Shown piece by piece: positions 18,636-27,836 of a stretch of 51,206 nt of DNA (position 1 is its first letter; the number at the start of each line of letters is the position of its first letter). The stretch comes from Planctomycetaceae bacterium (lineage in GTDB: Bacteria > Planctomycetota > Planctomycetia > Planctomycetales > Planctomycetaceae). Below the pieces are notes generated by a model. That model had not been told where the DNA came from. It saw nothing but the letters and a program-made list of their open reading frames with translations, and searched no databases. The stretch spans positions 1-51,206 of the forward strand of contig JADZEF010000234.1 in NCBI GenBank assembly GCA_020850695.1. Direction: 5' to 3'. The translations under genes were made by a program, and so were the position numbers.

Positions 18636-20762
18636 ATGACCCGCTTTCTCCCGGTGGCAATCGCGTTGGTGGCGTTCTGCGCCGGATGCTCGGACAGTTC
18701 GAAAAAGGATGGTCCGGAGGCGGACAAGCCGGGGGTGAAGGGGAGCATCTCGAACCGTGAATCGACCGCCGGCCGCTGGCAGCTCATGGTGGCCGAGAAC
18801 GATACCGAGAACCCGTTCCTTCTCCTGCAGGTTGAAGGGGACGGAGACAAGTCGGCCGTCAAGGTCGTCGACACCTATCGGGAGCTTCCGCTCAAGCTGG
18901 AGGTCGAGAAGGCTGACGTCGCGCGGGACGCCCTCCGCATCACGTTCACCGGAAACGGGAACACGATGACATACGAAGGGAAGTTCAGCGACGGCGAGAT
19001 CGTCGGAAACCTCGCGTTGAATCCGCTGATGATTCTTCCCGCGCGGCTGATCGCGACGGAAGCGAAGTCTTTGAAGGATGCACAACCCTCCCCCATGCTT
19101 CTGAAGGATTCGCTCCGATCGGTGATGGGCGCCGAAGACCCCGTCGCCTCGGTGCGGGAGTTCGCGAAGCAGCATCCCGACAGCCCTCTGAGCCTGTTCG
19201 CGTTCGAAGCGATCCTGGCCAATGTCGGCCGTGTCGGCAAAGACAAGAAAGGGATGTCGGAAGCGGAGATCGAGGCGTTCGCCGAACAGTTCGAGAAGCA
19301 ATCGGCCCGTTGGGGCGAGCGGATGCAACCGCTTGCGCGGCTCAAGGTCGGCCTCGCGCTGGTCAGGGCGCAGCACCTCCCGCAACTCGGGCTGAAGATG
19401 TTCGAAGGCCTGGAAAAGTCCCTGGACGATCCGAAGCATCCGCTTCAGGAGTCGATTGAGTCGGCGAAAAAAATGGCCAACCAGGTGATTGAAGCCCGGA
19501 AGCGGGAAGAGGAGGTTGCCGCCGCGGGCAAGGCGATCATGTCAGGCACCGAGGACGAGCAGAAAGCGGCGCACGAAACGCTGACGAAGGCGCTGAAAGA
19601 GGAGCCGTACAATGCGCTCGTGCTGTACTACCTCGCGAAGCATGCGCAGAAATCCGGGCAGACGGACGAATCGATCGACTGGCTGAGTCGCCTGACGGCG
19701 TTCCCTTCGCTCGACGGAGAACTCCAGGTCCGGCTCGCTCAGCAGGAGAAAAGCTTCACCCCGCCGGGCGAAACCCTGGAAGCGGTGTGGAAGGAGAAGC
19801 ATGGCGACACCAAGGGGCTCGCCGAGCACCTCAATGACGTCTACCGAAAGGAACTGTTCGGCTTCGTGAAGGAAAAGGTCCCTCCGCGGAACGCCGACGC
19901 GGGGACCGCGAACGTGCTGCTCGAACTGTTCACCGGGTCCAACTGCCCGCCGTGTGTCGCCGCCGACCTGGCGACGGCCGGCCTCGAGCAGGCGTTCGAC
20001 CGCAAGGACGTGGTCGTATTGCGGTATCACCAGCACATCGGCCACGACCAGCTGTGCAACGCCGACTCGGAGACCCGGTTCGCGAAGTATTACAACCTGC
20101 GGTCCACGCCCACGCTGCTGCTGAATGGTGGCAGCGTGGGAAGCGTCGGCGGCCCGCTGCAGGTCGCGCCCTATTACTTCGAACAATTGAAGGAGATCGT
20201 CGCGCAGACGCTGGACGACAAGAAAAACGCCACGACCATCAAGATCGACGTGAGCGCCGAAGCGAAAGACGGAGCTCTCCACTTGAAGGCCCGCGCGACC
20301 GGACTTCCCGAGGATTCAAAGAATCTTCGATTGCGGATGGTCCTGGCCGAGGATGAGATCCCGTTTGTGGCGTCGAACGGGATCCGGCTGCACGAGATGA
20401 TCGTTCGAGCGATGCCGGGCAAAGCCGAGGGGATTGCCGTCAAGGAGGGCCAGCTGGAGTACGAGGAGACGCTGCCTCTCGACAAGTTCCGAAGCCAACT
20501 CGTCAAGTACCTCGAAGCCTACGAAGAATCGCACAGCATCACCTTCACGCAGAAGCCGCTGGCGCTGGAGAAGCTGACATTCGTCGCCTTCGTTCAGAAG
20601 GACGAGAAGGGGAAGCCGGACGACAAAGCGATTCTGCAGTCGGCCAGCGTTCCTGTCTCCGGGACAATCGAGTACGCCAAAGAGAAGGCCCCGCAGCCGC
20701 CTCCCGAGCCGGAAAAGTCGGAGAAAGCGGACAAGGACGCGAAGGCCGAAAAGCCCGAGTAG
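18636..20762 (+). CDS. Large lipoprotein with a thioredoxin-like domain
   Basis: The 708-residue protein has a lipoprotein signal with lipobox FCAGC (Cys about residue 17), preceded by basic residues and a hydrophobic core. After a helical central region with tetratricopeptide-like spacing, a thioredoxin-like domain contains LLELFTGSNCPPCVAADLA (CPPC pair, about residue 440) and a cis-Pro region STPTLLLNGG. The C-terminus is a Lys/Glu/Pro-rich tail. It is probably membrane anchored and facing the periplasm, acting in redox or as a peroxiredoxin-related sensor. The ATG at 18636 follows GAGGCTTGAAG. Confidence 0.72.
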   Translation: MTRFLPVAIALVAFCAGCSDSSKKDGPEADKPGVKGSISNRESTAGRWQLMVAENDTENPFLLLQVEGDGDKSAVKVVDTYRELPLKLEVEKADVARDALRITFTGNGNTMTYEGKFSDGEIVGNLALNPLMILPARLIATEAKSLKDAQPSPMLLKDSLRSVMGAEDPVASVREFAKQHPDSPLSLFAFEAILANVGRVGKDKKGMSEAEIEAFAEQFEKQSARWGERMQPLARLKVGLALVRAQHLPQLGLKMFEGLEKSLDDPKHPLQESIESAKKMANQVIEARKREEEVAAAGKAIMSGTEDEQKAAHETLTKALKEEPYNALVLYYLAKHAQKSGQTDESIDWLSRLTAFPSLDGELQVRLAQQEKSFTPPGETLEAVWKEKHGDTKGLAEHLNDVYRKELFGFVKEKVPPRNADAGTANVLLELFTGSNCPPCVAADLATAGLEQAFDRKDVVVLRYHQHIGHDQLCNADSETRFAKYYNLRSTPTLLLNGGSVGSVGGPLQVAPYYFEQLKEIVAQTLDDKKNATTIKIDVSAEAKDGALHLKARATGLPEDSKNLRLRMVLAEDEIPFVASNGIRLHEMIVRAMPGKAEGIAVKEGQLEYEETLPLDKFRSQLVKYLEAYEESHSITFTQKPLALEKLTFVAFVQKDEKGKPDDKAILQSASVPVSGTIEYAKEKAPQPPPEPEKSEKADKDAKAEKPE

Positions 20763-20767
20763 CTCCG

Positions 20768-21565
20768 TCACGCCGGAAGGCACAGCTCCGCCGCCGCGCC
20801 GAGGACGACGTCCTGGGGAACGGTATCCCGCTGGTCGTGCATGGCGGCGAGCAACGACAACTCGCACAACTGGTTCACGTAGCGCGGGACGCCGTGCGTT
20901 CGCTCGAAGAGCGTCCGCAGTGCGGGGGTCTCGAAGACGTTTCGCTGGCATCCGGCGCGGTGGAGAGTGTGCGCGACGTAGCGTGCGGTCTGCTCGACGT
21001 CGAACGGCGGAAGCTCCACGCGCAGGGCCGCCATGCGTCGCAATGGGTTGAGCACCGCTGGGGACGTATCACGCACCGCGGCCACCAGGGTGACGCGACC
21101 GGGAGCGCGCCGCACACCGGTCAGCAATCGTTCCAGCGCCGCGCGACATGAGTCACCGGCCGCGTCGGCGTGATCGAGCAGGATCACCATGTGCCGGCGG
21201 GCAAGTGCCGTCCCGGACATCGCGTCGTCAATCGCCCGCCACCAGGCGGCGGCACCGTCCGCCGACGAAACCCCCAGCCTCAATTCCCCCGCCAGTCTCC
21301 AGGCGAACGCTTCCCCGTCGAGTCCGTCCATGTCGATCGCCAGGCACTGCCGGCGGCTGCGAACGACATGATGCGCAAGCAGCCGCAGCATCAGCGTCTT
21401 GCCGGTTCCCACCTGGCCGACGAGGACGCCCCCGGCCTGGCCTTCCTCCGTGAGGAAGAACAGCCGCGCCAGGGCCTCGGAGTGTCCCGGACTTTCAAAG
21501 AACCACCGCTCGTCCGCATGGCCGCGGAAGGGGGATTCCTGAAGGCCCCAGTAGGTCTCATACAT
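20768..21565 (-). CDS. ExeA/GspA-like AAA ATPase
   Basis: The 265-residue protein starts MYETYWGLQESPF, the usual opening of ExeA-like ATPases. It has a Walker A (GQVGTGKT), a Walker B-like strand (MVILLDHAD) and a Sensor-1-like segment, and ends with the alpha-helical lid. ExeA proteins drive assembly of the type II secretion secretin; homologues in planctomycetes occur without known partners. There is no peptidoglycan-binding extension here, which ExeA normally has at its C-terminus. An upstream in-frame extension to 21718 looks non-coding. It is convergent with the thioredoxin-like lipoprotein gene. Confidence 0.8.
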   Translation of the reverse strand: MYETYWGLQESPFRGHADERWFFESPGHSEALARLFFLTEEGQAGGVLVGQVGTGKTLMLRLLAHHVVRSRRQCLAIDMDGLDGEAFAWRLAGELRLGVSSADGAAAWWRAIDDAMSGTALARRHMVILLDHADAAGDSCRAALERLLTGVRRAPGRVTLVAAVRDTSPAVLNPLRRMAALRVELPPFDVEQTARYVAHTLHRAGCQRNVFETPALRTLFERTHGVPRYVNQLCELSLLAAMHDQRDTVPQDVVLGAAAELCLPA

Positions 21566-21981
21566 GGCAGGTTCGGCTGGGTTCGCTGAGGACGTGGGAC
21601 CGCACGAGGCGCACCCGCCCCGCAAGGGAATGCAGTTGTCATCGGCATAATCGGCGGAACCGGTCCAGTCGAATTGCCATATCGCATATGACCGTTGCAT
21701 CTTCCGGCCCAATAACACAGAGGGTGTCAGGTCCGACCGAAAAGAAGCCCGGAATCCGCCTGCGTTCCGGGCCTTCGCAAAGCCTCAGACCCGGCCACGG
21801 GGCCGAATTACCTCCGAAAGAGGGGATGCTTCCGGCGCGAAGCAACTGGCCGGGGCGGCGTGAACGGCGTATCGGCGGACTCCTCGCTTGCGGACTTGAT
21901 GTCGCCGCGGCGGCCTTCACAATACCTCGCTGGCCGGGGTCATCGTGACACGGTTCCCACTTGTCTTTCGTCGTCGACACC
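21566..21981. other. Intergenic region upstream of rsmE
   Basis: This 416-base stretch separates the divergent ExeA-like and rsmE genes. It contains one copy of a dispersed repeat (21691-21753). No further gene or clear promoter was recognised. Confidence 0.5.
21691..21753. repeat. Dispersed repeat, copy 1 (upstream of rsmE)
   Basis: This roughly 63-base segment matches 22732-22796 in direct orientation at about three quarters of positions. The shared core contains CACAGAGGGTG and a small dyad, GGTC-n-GACC, here GGTCCGACC. Confidence 0.65.
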
Positions 21982-22701
21982 ATGTCCGAACGGTTTTATA
22001 CCGAAATCCTGCTTCAGCCCGGCGGCGCCGTCACGCTTGACGAGGCCGAGGCGCGTCACCTGGTGCAGGTGCTGCGACATAAGCCCGGCGATGAGGTGGT
22101 GGTTTTCGATGGACGGGGAGCCGAGGCAGACGCCCGGATCGAGTCGGCGTCGAAACGCGGTGCGACTCTCCAGGTGCTCGCCGTGCGGACGACAGAACCG
22201 GATGGCCCGCCGCGGCTGACCATCGCGACGGCCGTCCCCAAGGGGGATCGCTTCCGCTGGCTGGTCGAGAAAGCGACGGAGCTTGGGGTCGATCGCCTTA
22301 TTCCGCTGAGCACCGAGCGCAGCGTCGTCGATCCTCGCGACACGAAGCTCGACCGCATGCGGCAGGCTGTGGTCGCCGCCTGCAAGCAATGTCGCCGCAA
22401 TCGTCTGATGGACGTCTCACCCACGATGACTCTGTCGCAGTTCCTCGCGGAGCCGAATGCCGTCTCCGCGCTGGCGGTGGCCCATCCCAATGGGAGGCCG
22501 GCGGGGGCATGGCTCGGTTCGATTCCATCGGTCCGTCCGCTGTCCGTGCTGATCGGCCCGGAAGGAGGCCTGACCGATGACGAGGTAGAGCGCGCGATCA
22601 CCGCCGGAGCGGAGAGGATCGCCCTGGGAGCCCACATCCTTCGGATCGAGACGGCCGTGATCGCCATCGCGGCCCTGGCCATGATTGGTTCGCGAAGCTG
22701 A
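21982..22701 (+). CDS. rsmE: 16S rRNA (uracil-1498 N3)-methyltransferase RsmE
   Basis: The 239-residue protein matches RsmE, the SPOUT-class enzyme that methylates U1498 of 16S rRNA in the decoding region. The N-terminal PUA-like part is followed by the C-terminal trefoil-knot signatures LIGPEGGLTDDEVERA and ALGAHILRIETA. The length is normal for the family. The ATG at 21982 was chosen over a TTG at 21961, which would add seven residues. It stands alone in the window, flanked by two copies of a short repeat. Confidence 0.94.
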   Translation: MSERFYTEILLQPGGAVTLDEAEARHLVQVLRHKPGDEVVVFDGRGAEADARIESASKRGATLQVLAVRTTEPDGPPRLTIATAVPKGDRFRWLVEKATELGVDRLIPLSTERSVVDPRDTKLDRMRQAVVAACKQCRRNRLMDVSPTMTLSQFLAEPNAVSALAVAHPNGRPAGAWLGSIPSVRPLSVLIGPEGGLTDDEVERAITAGAERIALGAHILRIETAVIAIAALAMIGSRS

Positions 22702-22731
22702 GAGGCTCTCGACGCTCGTCTTTTGCAAGTT

Positions 22732-22796
22732 ACCGTCGCGTCTTCCGACGAAAAGTCACAGAGGGTGGCCGGGTCTGACCGAAGGGAAGGCCCGGA
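22732..22796. repeat. Dispersed repeat, copy 2 (downstream of rsmE)
   Basis: This direct copy of 21691-21753 begins about 30 bases after the rsmE stop codon. The dyad here is GGTCTGACC, and a longer CCGGG/CCCGG pairing could form a hairpin of about 25 bases. Confidence 0.65.
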
Positions 22797-22942
22797 CGCA
22801 ACGGTCATGCGCTCTATCGCGCGCCGAAAGACGACCATGCGGCGGATTCTCCGTTACAGCGCTGCACGACGGCGCTACAATCTTCCATTGTGGTGAGTGA
22901 ACTCAACGTGTCCGCGCTCGTGGGCGAGCCTGGAGCATCAAG

Positions 22943-23194
22943 ATGGGCGTTCTTTCGTGGATTGTGTTCGGACTGATCGCCGGGTACGTCGCGCGGCTCA
23001 TCCTTCCGGGGCGCGATCCGGCGGGGTGCGTCGTCACGTGCCTCCTGGGCATCGCCGGAGCATTCGTCGGCGGATTCATCGGGACGCGGATGGGATTCGG
23101 CACGGTGACCGAATTCAGCATCCACAGTCTCGGCATCGCGATTGTCGGAGCCCTGGTCGTGCTGGCGATCGGACGATTGCTGCGGCGGGCTTGA
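22943..23194 (+). CDS. GlsB/YeaQ/YmgE-family stress-response membrane protein
   Basis: The 83-residue protein has three hydrophobic segments separated by glycines (WIVFGLIAGYVARLILPG, CLLGIAGAFVGGFIG, IAIVGALVVLAIGRLL). This is the standard pattern of the transglycosylase-associated/GlsB family of small inner-membrane proteins, often induced by stress. TGGAG precedes the ATG. It is followed closely by a STAS-domain gene on the same strand. Confidence 0.92.
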   Translation: MGVLSWIVFGLIAGYVARLILPGRDPAGCVVTCLLGIAGAFVGGFIGTRMGFGTVTEFSIHSLGIAIVGALVVLAIGRLLRRA

Positions 23195-23303
23195 CGTCGC
23201 GGGACGGCCGGAGGACGCTGGAGGAGAGAACAAGGACTCGCGGGGACCAGCTCGTTCGTGCGGTTGAGTCGTCGCCCAACCTCAAAAGTGGAAGAGGCCT
23301 GCG

Positions 23304-23660
23304 GTGGATGCTCCGCCGATCGACGTCAGCGACAGAAAAGGCATTACGGTGGTCACCCTGGCGGTGCGAGACCTCGTCGAGCACACCGTCATGGGGATTC
23401 GCCCCCAGCTGCTGAAAATGCTCCCCGCGCAACCGACGCGATGGGTGCTGAACCTTCCGCAGATCGAATTTGTGGCGAGTGCGGGAATCGGATTGATCGT
23501 GCAGTTGGCGCAGAAGCTCTCATCCACCGGGGGGAAGCTGGCAATCTGCGCAGCGCGGCCCGAGGTGGTCCACTTGTTCAATGGGGCGCCGCATTTCCTG
23601 CAGGCGGTGCCGGTCTACGCGGACCTCAATACGGCCGTGACCGATCTGGCTCCGCACTGA
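23304..23660 (+). CDS. STAS-domain anti-sigma factor antagonist
   Basis: The 118-residue protein has the SpoIIAA-like STAS fold. The segment FVASAGIGLIV places Ser59 at the position phosphorylated by the cognate kinase in SpoIIAA-like proteins, while the usual preceding Asp is Ala. A GTG at 23304 with GAAGAGG upstream is the likely start. Such proteins release sigma factors from anti-sigma factors in partner-switching systems. No kinase or phosphatase partner lies in this window. Confidence 0.9.
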   Translation: MDAPPIDVSDRKGITVVTLAVRDLVEHTVMGIRPQLLKMLPAQPTRWVLNLPQIEFVASAGIGLIVQLAQKLSSTGGKLAICAARPEVVHLFNGAPHFLQAVPVYADLNTAVTDLAPH

Positions 23661-23701
23661 AGGGCGGAAACCGCGGTGGACCGCTCTGAGCGCGAGACGC
23701 G

Positions 23702-23920
23702 TCAGATCACGCCGCCGTGCGTGCGGTAGGGAGTGGCCAGGTCGGGCATGTCGAGGCCCCAGATCCGCTCCCAGATTTCCGGGATATGGCGGAGGCCTTC
23801 CGACACGAAGATGAGCTGGCGGGCTCGGATGTCGCGCGAGGACGAGTAGATCGGAACGACGCACCCGACTTCGAGCATCGTGGCGGCCAGCAACAGACAG
23901 GTCAGCAGCAGCTTCCGCAT
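23702..23920 (-). CDS. Small planctomycete lipoprotein of unknown function
   Basis: The 72-residue protein begins MRKLLL, with a lipobox-like LEVGC (Cys about residue 20). A short conserved-looking body follows with RARQLIFVSEGLRHIPEIWERIWGL and ends TPYRTHGGVI. I recall similar small proteins ending THGGII in other planctomycetes, but no function is known. GGAGG lies just upstream of the ATG at 23920, which favours it over a start at 23965. Confidence 0.7.
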   Translation of the reverse strand: MRKLLLTCLLLAATMLEVGCVVPIYSSSRDIRARQLIFVSEGLRHIPEIWERIWGLDMPDLATPYRTHGGVI

Positions 23921-24100
23921 TGCGTCCTCCATGACCGCACAAGGAACCGTCGCTCGAACCGCCATCCATGCGGTCCTTGCGTGAGCAGACGTCCGCGGTC
24001 GATCGCCAAGATCGATTCTGGATCCGTCGCCGGCCGAATACTCAACAAGACGAACTCGCTTCGTCCGAGCCGCGCGGAAAGTCGATCGAGGAACGGACGA

Positions 24101-24505
24101 TCATTCGGAAGCCGCGGCGGGTGCGGAAGATGCACTCGCCGCCGTCGTTTCCGAGGCGGGCGTTTCGTGATCCGAAGGTGGGGAAGCGGCTGCGCTTTTC
24201 GCAGCCCGTTCCGCGGCCGCTGCTTCTTCAAGCTGGCGAACGCGTTCTTCCATTTCTTTGCCCGGCTTGAACGTGACGACGAACTTCTCAGCCACGTCGA
24301 CCCGTTCACCGGTTCGCGGGTTCCTGGCCTTGCGGGCCGCCCGCTTCTTCACCTCGAAGACCCCGAAGTTCCGAAGTTCAATCCGTCGCTCTTCGACAAG
24401 CGTATCCACGATGGCGTCGAACGTCTTCTGGACGATCTCTTTCGTCCGCAGTTGTGTCAGACCGATTTCGTCAGAAATGGTCTTCACGATCTCTTTCTTC
24501 GTCAC
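24101..24505 (-). CDS. HU/IHF-family DNA-binding protein with Ala-rich tail
   Basis: The 134-residue protein has the HU core of about 93 residues: [16 protein letters not shown] helix, the [17 protein letters not shown] arm start, and the basic [10 protein letters not shown] motif. An additional C-terminal tail of about 40 residues is rich in Ala, Ser, Glu and Pro. The start is a GTG at 24505 with GGGAG upstream. A promoter-like pair lies 73-102 bases upstream. The tail is longer than in E. coli HU and may tune DNA compaction or protein contacts. Confidence 0.94.
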   Translation of the reverse strand: MTKKEIVKTISDEIGLTQLRTKEIVQKTFDAIVDTLVEERRIELRNFGVFEVKKRAARKARNPRTGERVDVAEKFVVTFKPGKEMEERVRQLEEAAAAERAAKSAAASPPSDHETPASETTAASASSAPAAASE

Positions 24506-24577
24506 GGTTCAACACTCCCGCGAGAGATGCCATCGGATCGACTTGCCGATCCTGCGATGCCCCCAGTTGACGACTCA

Positions 24578-24607
24578 ACTGTAATGCCCCGCAGAATTTA
24601 GTGTCAA
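24578..24607 (-). promoter_or_regulatory. Sigma-70-like promoter for the HU gene
   Basis: On the minus strand a perfect -35 TTGACA (24607-24602) is followed after 18 bases by a -10-like TACAGT (24583-24578). The HU start codon is 72 bases downstream. Confidence 0.6.
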
Positions 24608-25287
24608 GTGGATAGGATGAGAACCTGTTCGCGAGGGGGCTGCCCCTGCCGAATTCCCGCTGCGGAAGATCAAGGATTGTCCCGTCGCTCACACGACGGC
24701 CGCCCGCAAAGTGCCTCCGCGCTCCGCAGAGACGATGCGGTCGACACATTCGTTATCGGTGCGACGATCGCCCCACACTCAATAAAATCGGCACGTTCGT
24801 CACATTTTTCCCATCTGATCGTGGGGAGTGTGAACTTCCGGATAGACGAAAGATTGCGGCCCGCAGGTGGGAATCGCCTGATTCTCCGGCGAACCGGTTC
24901 TGCAATTCCCCTTTTTCCAGCGACTTACGACGAGGCCCCTGCGGCATCCAGAATCCCTTGAGGTATGAACGGGGGCCAATACAAGGAAAGAACGGGTCCA
25001 AGGATACGTCATCACCAGCCACGCAGCGTGCCCCCTCAGTGCGAGCCCGCCAATCGGATTCGGGACTCTTCTTGCGGATCGGGCCGACCAGGAAGACCAG
25101 GCAAGTTGTGCGGGCTTTTCCTTCAGTGTTGCAGTGCTTCAGGCCGATAAAAGGAAGTGGCTCCTCAGGATGAGGATGTGTTTCCCTAGACGGCTTTGGC
25201 ATCGCTCAAAGTCGCCTGCCGACGCTTGGCGTTGTACTCGACGACAGCCGTTGGTCGGACCGGAAGACGATCACGACGAGGCCCGGG
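24608..25287. other. Intergenic region without a recognised gene
   Basis: About 680 bases separate the HU promoter from the FliN-like gene. Open frames here are short and lack the third-position GC bias seen in neighbouring genes. I see no repeat, tRNA or terminator. A small RNA cannot be excluded; AT-rich patches near 24776-24810 could be promoter sites. Confidence 0.5.
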
Positions 25288-26163
25288 ATGGCATCGATCA
25301 CCGAAAGCCATGTGGAAGGGATTCTTTCGGCCTGCACGCAGAATAGCGGGCCGATCTGCGAGTCTCTGAATCAATGTTTCGATATGAATTTGAGGCTCGG
25401 CGCGGGGGATTCGATTCCCTGGAGCGAGTCGGAGATCCCGGCCGAGTTCGATGGCCCGGGCATTGCCGCCATATTGGACGTGGGCGGCGAGAGCGTCGTC
25501 TGCCTTGTCCCCCTTTCACTCCCCATCCCGGACTGGTACACGAGTCCCAATGAGGGCCAGGCGAATCGACTTCAAACGCTGGCGATGGAATGGTCGCTCA
25601 GCATGCTCCCTCCCGATCTCGAGGCCGAGAGCTTTCGCACGGTCACGTGCAGCAACCTCAGGGCGGCACTGATCTCGGGCAGGCCGACCGAGTGGTCGGC
25701 GATGATGGTCTTCCCGGTGTTCTCCTCGCTCGCCGATTCGGGAGATCCGCCGGTCAGCAAAATCCTGATCGTCGTCCCGTTGACGGCGGCGGCGGTGCTG
25801 GCGGCCGAAGGGACGATTCCGACCGCGACTCCGCCGGACGGGACAGTGGAGGCCGCAGGGCTCGAAGAAGTCTTCGACGACGCGCCGGAAATGCCGGCCG
25901 ACTATCGCCCTCGGCTGCTGTTGCCGATGCCGGTCACGATTTCCGTTCGCCTCGCCGACAAGAAAATCGAAATGGGGCAGCTCCTCAACATCGCTCCCGG
26001 AACGTTGATCACGTTCAACAAGTCTTGCGAAGACCTGCTCGACATGTACGTCAACAATCAGCGGTATTGCCGCGGCGAGGCGGTGAAGATCGGCGAAAAA
26101 TTCGGCCTCAAGATCAATGAGGTCGCGACGGAAGACGTTCGCGAGTCGCACGTGATGTACTGA
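25288..26163 (+). CDS. FliN/FliY-like SpoA-domain protein
   Basis: The 291-residue protein ends in a SpoA (FliM/FliN C-terminal) domain, about residues 210-282: LPMPVTISVRLADKKIEMGQLLNIAPGT then NNQRYCRGEAVKIGEKFGLKI. The N-terminal 200 residues are less familiar and may be a CheC/FliY-like domain. FliN-like proteins form the flagellar switch or type III secretion C-ring. No other flagellar or secretion gene is in the window, so it is an orphan here. Its ATG at 25288 has only a weak site upstream. Confidence 0.78.
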   Translation: MASITESHVEGILSACTQNSGPICESLNQCFDMNLRLGAGDSIPWSESEIPAEFDGPGIAAILDVGGESVVCLVPLSLPIPDWYTSPNEGQANRLQTLAMEWSLSMLPPDLEAESFRTVTCSNLRAALISGRPTEWSAMMVFPVFSSLADSGDPPVSKILIVVPLTAAAVLAAEGTIPTATPPDGTVEAAGLEEVFDDAPEMPADYRPRLLLPMPVTISVRLADKKIEMGQLLNIAPGTLITFNKSCEDLLDMYVNNQRYCRGEAVKIGEKFGLKINEVATEDVRESHVMY

Positions 26164-26346
26164 GTTCCAAAAGAAGAGCGTTCGGGCCGCCCATCCGTTG
26201 GGTTTCCGTCGGCGACGTTGTGCTCCGAACGTTTCATGACGCCGCGATCGCGGTGCCGTCAATCAGCAAGCAATTGCACCTCCTGGAGATCGATTCTACG
26301 ATAGGTCGCATCAATCATCGCTGACTCGATCGTCCGGAGAATCGTC

Positions 26347-27813
26347 ATGCCGTCATCCACTTCACTCTTCCGACATCCGGTGACGCGGCGGGATGTGCTG
26401 CAGGCGGGGTCGATCGGGCTGATGGGCCTGTCGATGGCCGATGTGGCGGCGATGCGAGCCCAGGCGGCGCCGGGTTCGACAGCGCCCAGGCCGAAAGCGG
26501 TCATCTTTCTGTTTCTGACGGGAGGGGCGTCGCAGCACGACACCTTTGACATGAAGCCGTATGGACCTCCCGAGTTCAAGGGAGAGTTCAATCCCATCGC
26601 GACCGCCACGCCGGGCATTGAGATCTGCGAGCACATGCCGATGCTCGCCCAGCGCAGCCAGGACTGGTCGCTCGTCCGGTCCCTCTCGCACAAGGACAAC
26701 GGACACGACACCGGCACGTACCTGATGCTGACCGGCCGGTCCGAACTTCCCTCGTCGTTCCGCGCCAGCAAGCCGCAACCGATCGACTGGCCGTCGATCG
26801 CCGCGATTGCGGGATACGCCACGCCACGCCGCGGCAACCTTCCCCCCAGCGCCATCCTTCCGGAGAAGATCTACCACTCGAACACCGGAGTTTATTCCGG
26901 CCAGTTCGCGGGGATGCTGGGGACGCAGCACGAGCCGTGGCTGATCGAGGCGACCGACAAGCCGCACGCTTATCACTCTTACTCGGGGGCCTTTCCGCAA
27001 TACCTGTTCGACCTCCATAAGGGGGAACTGAGCGACAAGGTCAACTGGCGGTTCGAAGTCCCCAATCTCTCGTTGCCCGAGGGAGTCTTCGACAACCGCT
27101 TCCAGAACCGGATGTCGATCCTTGACGTCATCGAGCAACAGCGCCGGCGTCTCGATGTGCAGGCCGAGAAGGCGGGCTACGATCGCTACCGCGAGTCGGC
27201 CATCTCGCTGATGAACGACCCGAAGGTGCGGCACGCGTTCGACGTCCGCAAGGCCGACCCCAAGACGCTGGAGAAGTACGGCGACAATTCGTTCGGCTGG
27301 TCGTGCCTGATGGCCCGGCGACTGGTCGAAGCGGGGGTCAACATGGTGCAGGTGAACCTCGGCAACTTCGGCAGCTGGGACCTGCATGGAAACAACTTCC
27401 CCTGCCTGAAGAACTTCCTCTTTCCGCCGACCGACCGGGCCGTCAGCGCGTTGATGGATGATCTGAAGGAGAGCGGCCTGTTCGACAGCACGATGCTGGT
27501 GATGGCGGGCGAGTTCGGCCGCACGCCGCGGATCACGCACATTGCGCAGAACATCTACAAGACGGCGGGCCGCGACCACTGGGGAGCGGTGCAGACGGCG
27601 TGGTTCGCCGGCGGCGGCGTGCAAGGGGGCAACGTCATCGGCGCGACCGACGCGACGGGGGCTTACCCGACGTCTGAAAAGCAGACCCCCGAGAGTTTCG
27701 CCGCGACGATTTACCACGCCCTCGGCATCCCGCACGGGGCATTGTGGTATGACATCATGCAGCGTCCCTATCACGTCTACATGGCCGACCCGATCGAGCG
27801 GCTGATGGCCTGA
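26347..27813 (+). CDS. DUF1501 domain protein (exported)
   Basis: The 488-residue protein starts with a Tat-type signal (TRRDVLQAGSIGLMGLSMADVAA). The body matches the DUF1501 family, whose fold is related to sulfatases and alkaline phosphatases: FLTGGASQHDTFDMKP near the N-terminus, GEFGRTPRI in the middle, and GRDHWG near the C-terminus. DUF1501 proteins are abundant in planctomycetes and their function is not established. This copy is not next to the usual DUF1549/DUF1553 partner within view. Confidence 0.94.
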   Translation: MPSSTSLFRHPVTRRDVLQAGSIGLMGLSMADVAAMRAQAAPGSTAPRPKAVIFLFLTGGASQHDTFDMKPYGPPEFKGEFNPIATATPGIEICEHMPMLAQRSQDWSLVRSLSHKDNGHDTGTYLMLTGRSELPSSFRASKPQPIDWPSIAAIAGYATPRRGNLPPSAILPEKIYHSNTGVYSGQFAGMLGTQHEPWLIEATDKPHAYHSYSGAFPQYLFDLHKGELSDKVNWRFEVPNLSLPEGVFDNRFQNRMSILDVIEQQRRRLDVQAEKAGYDRYRESAISLMNDPKVRHAFDVRKADPKTLEKYGDNSFGWSCLMARRLVEAGVNMVQVNLGNFGSWDLHGNNFPCLKNFLFPPTDRAVSALMDDLKESGLFDSTMLVMAGEFGRTPRITHIAQNIYKTAGRDHWGAVQTAWFAGGGVQGGNVIGATDATGAYPTSEKQTPESFAATIYHALGIPHGALWYDIMQRPYHVYMADPIERLMA

Positions 27814-27836
27814 GACGGGCGCCGGCCGACCTTCGC

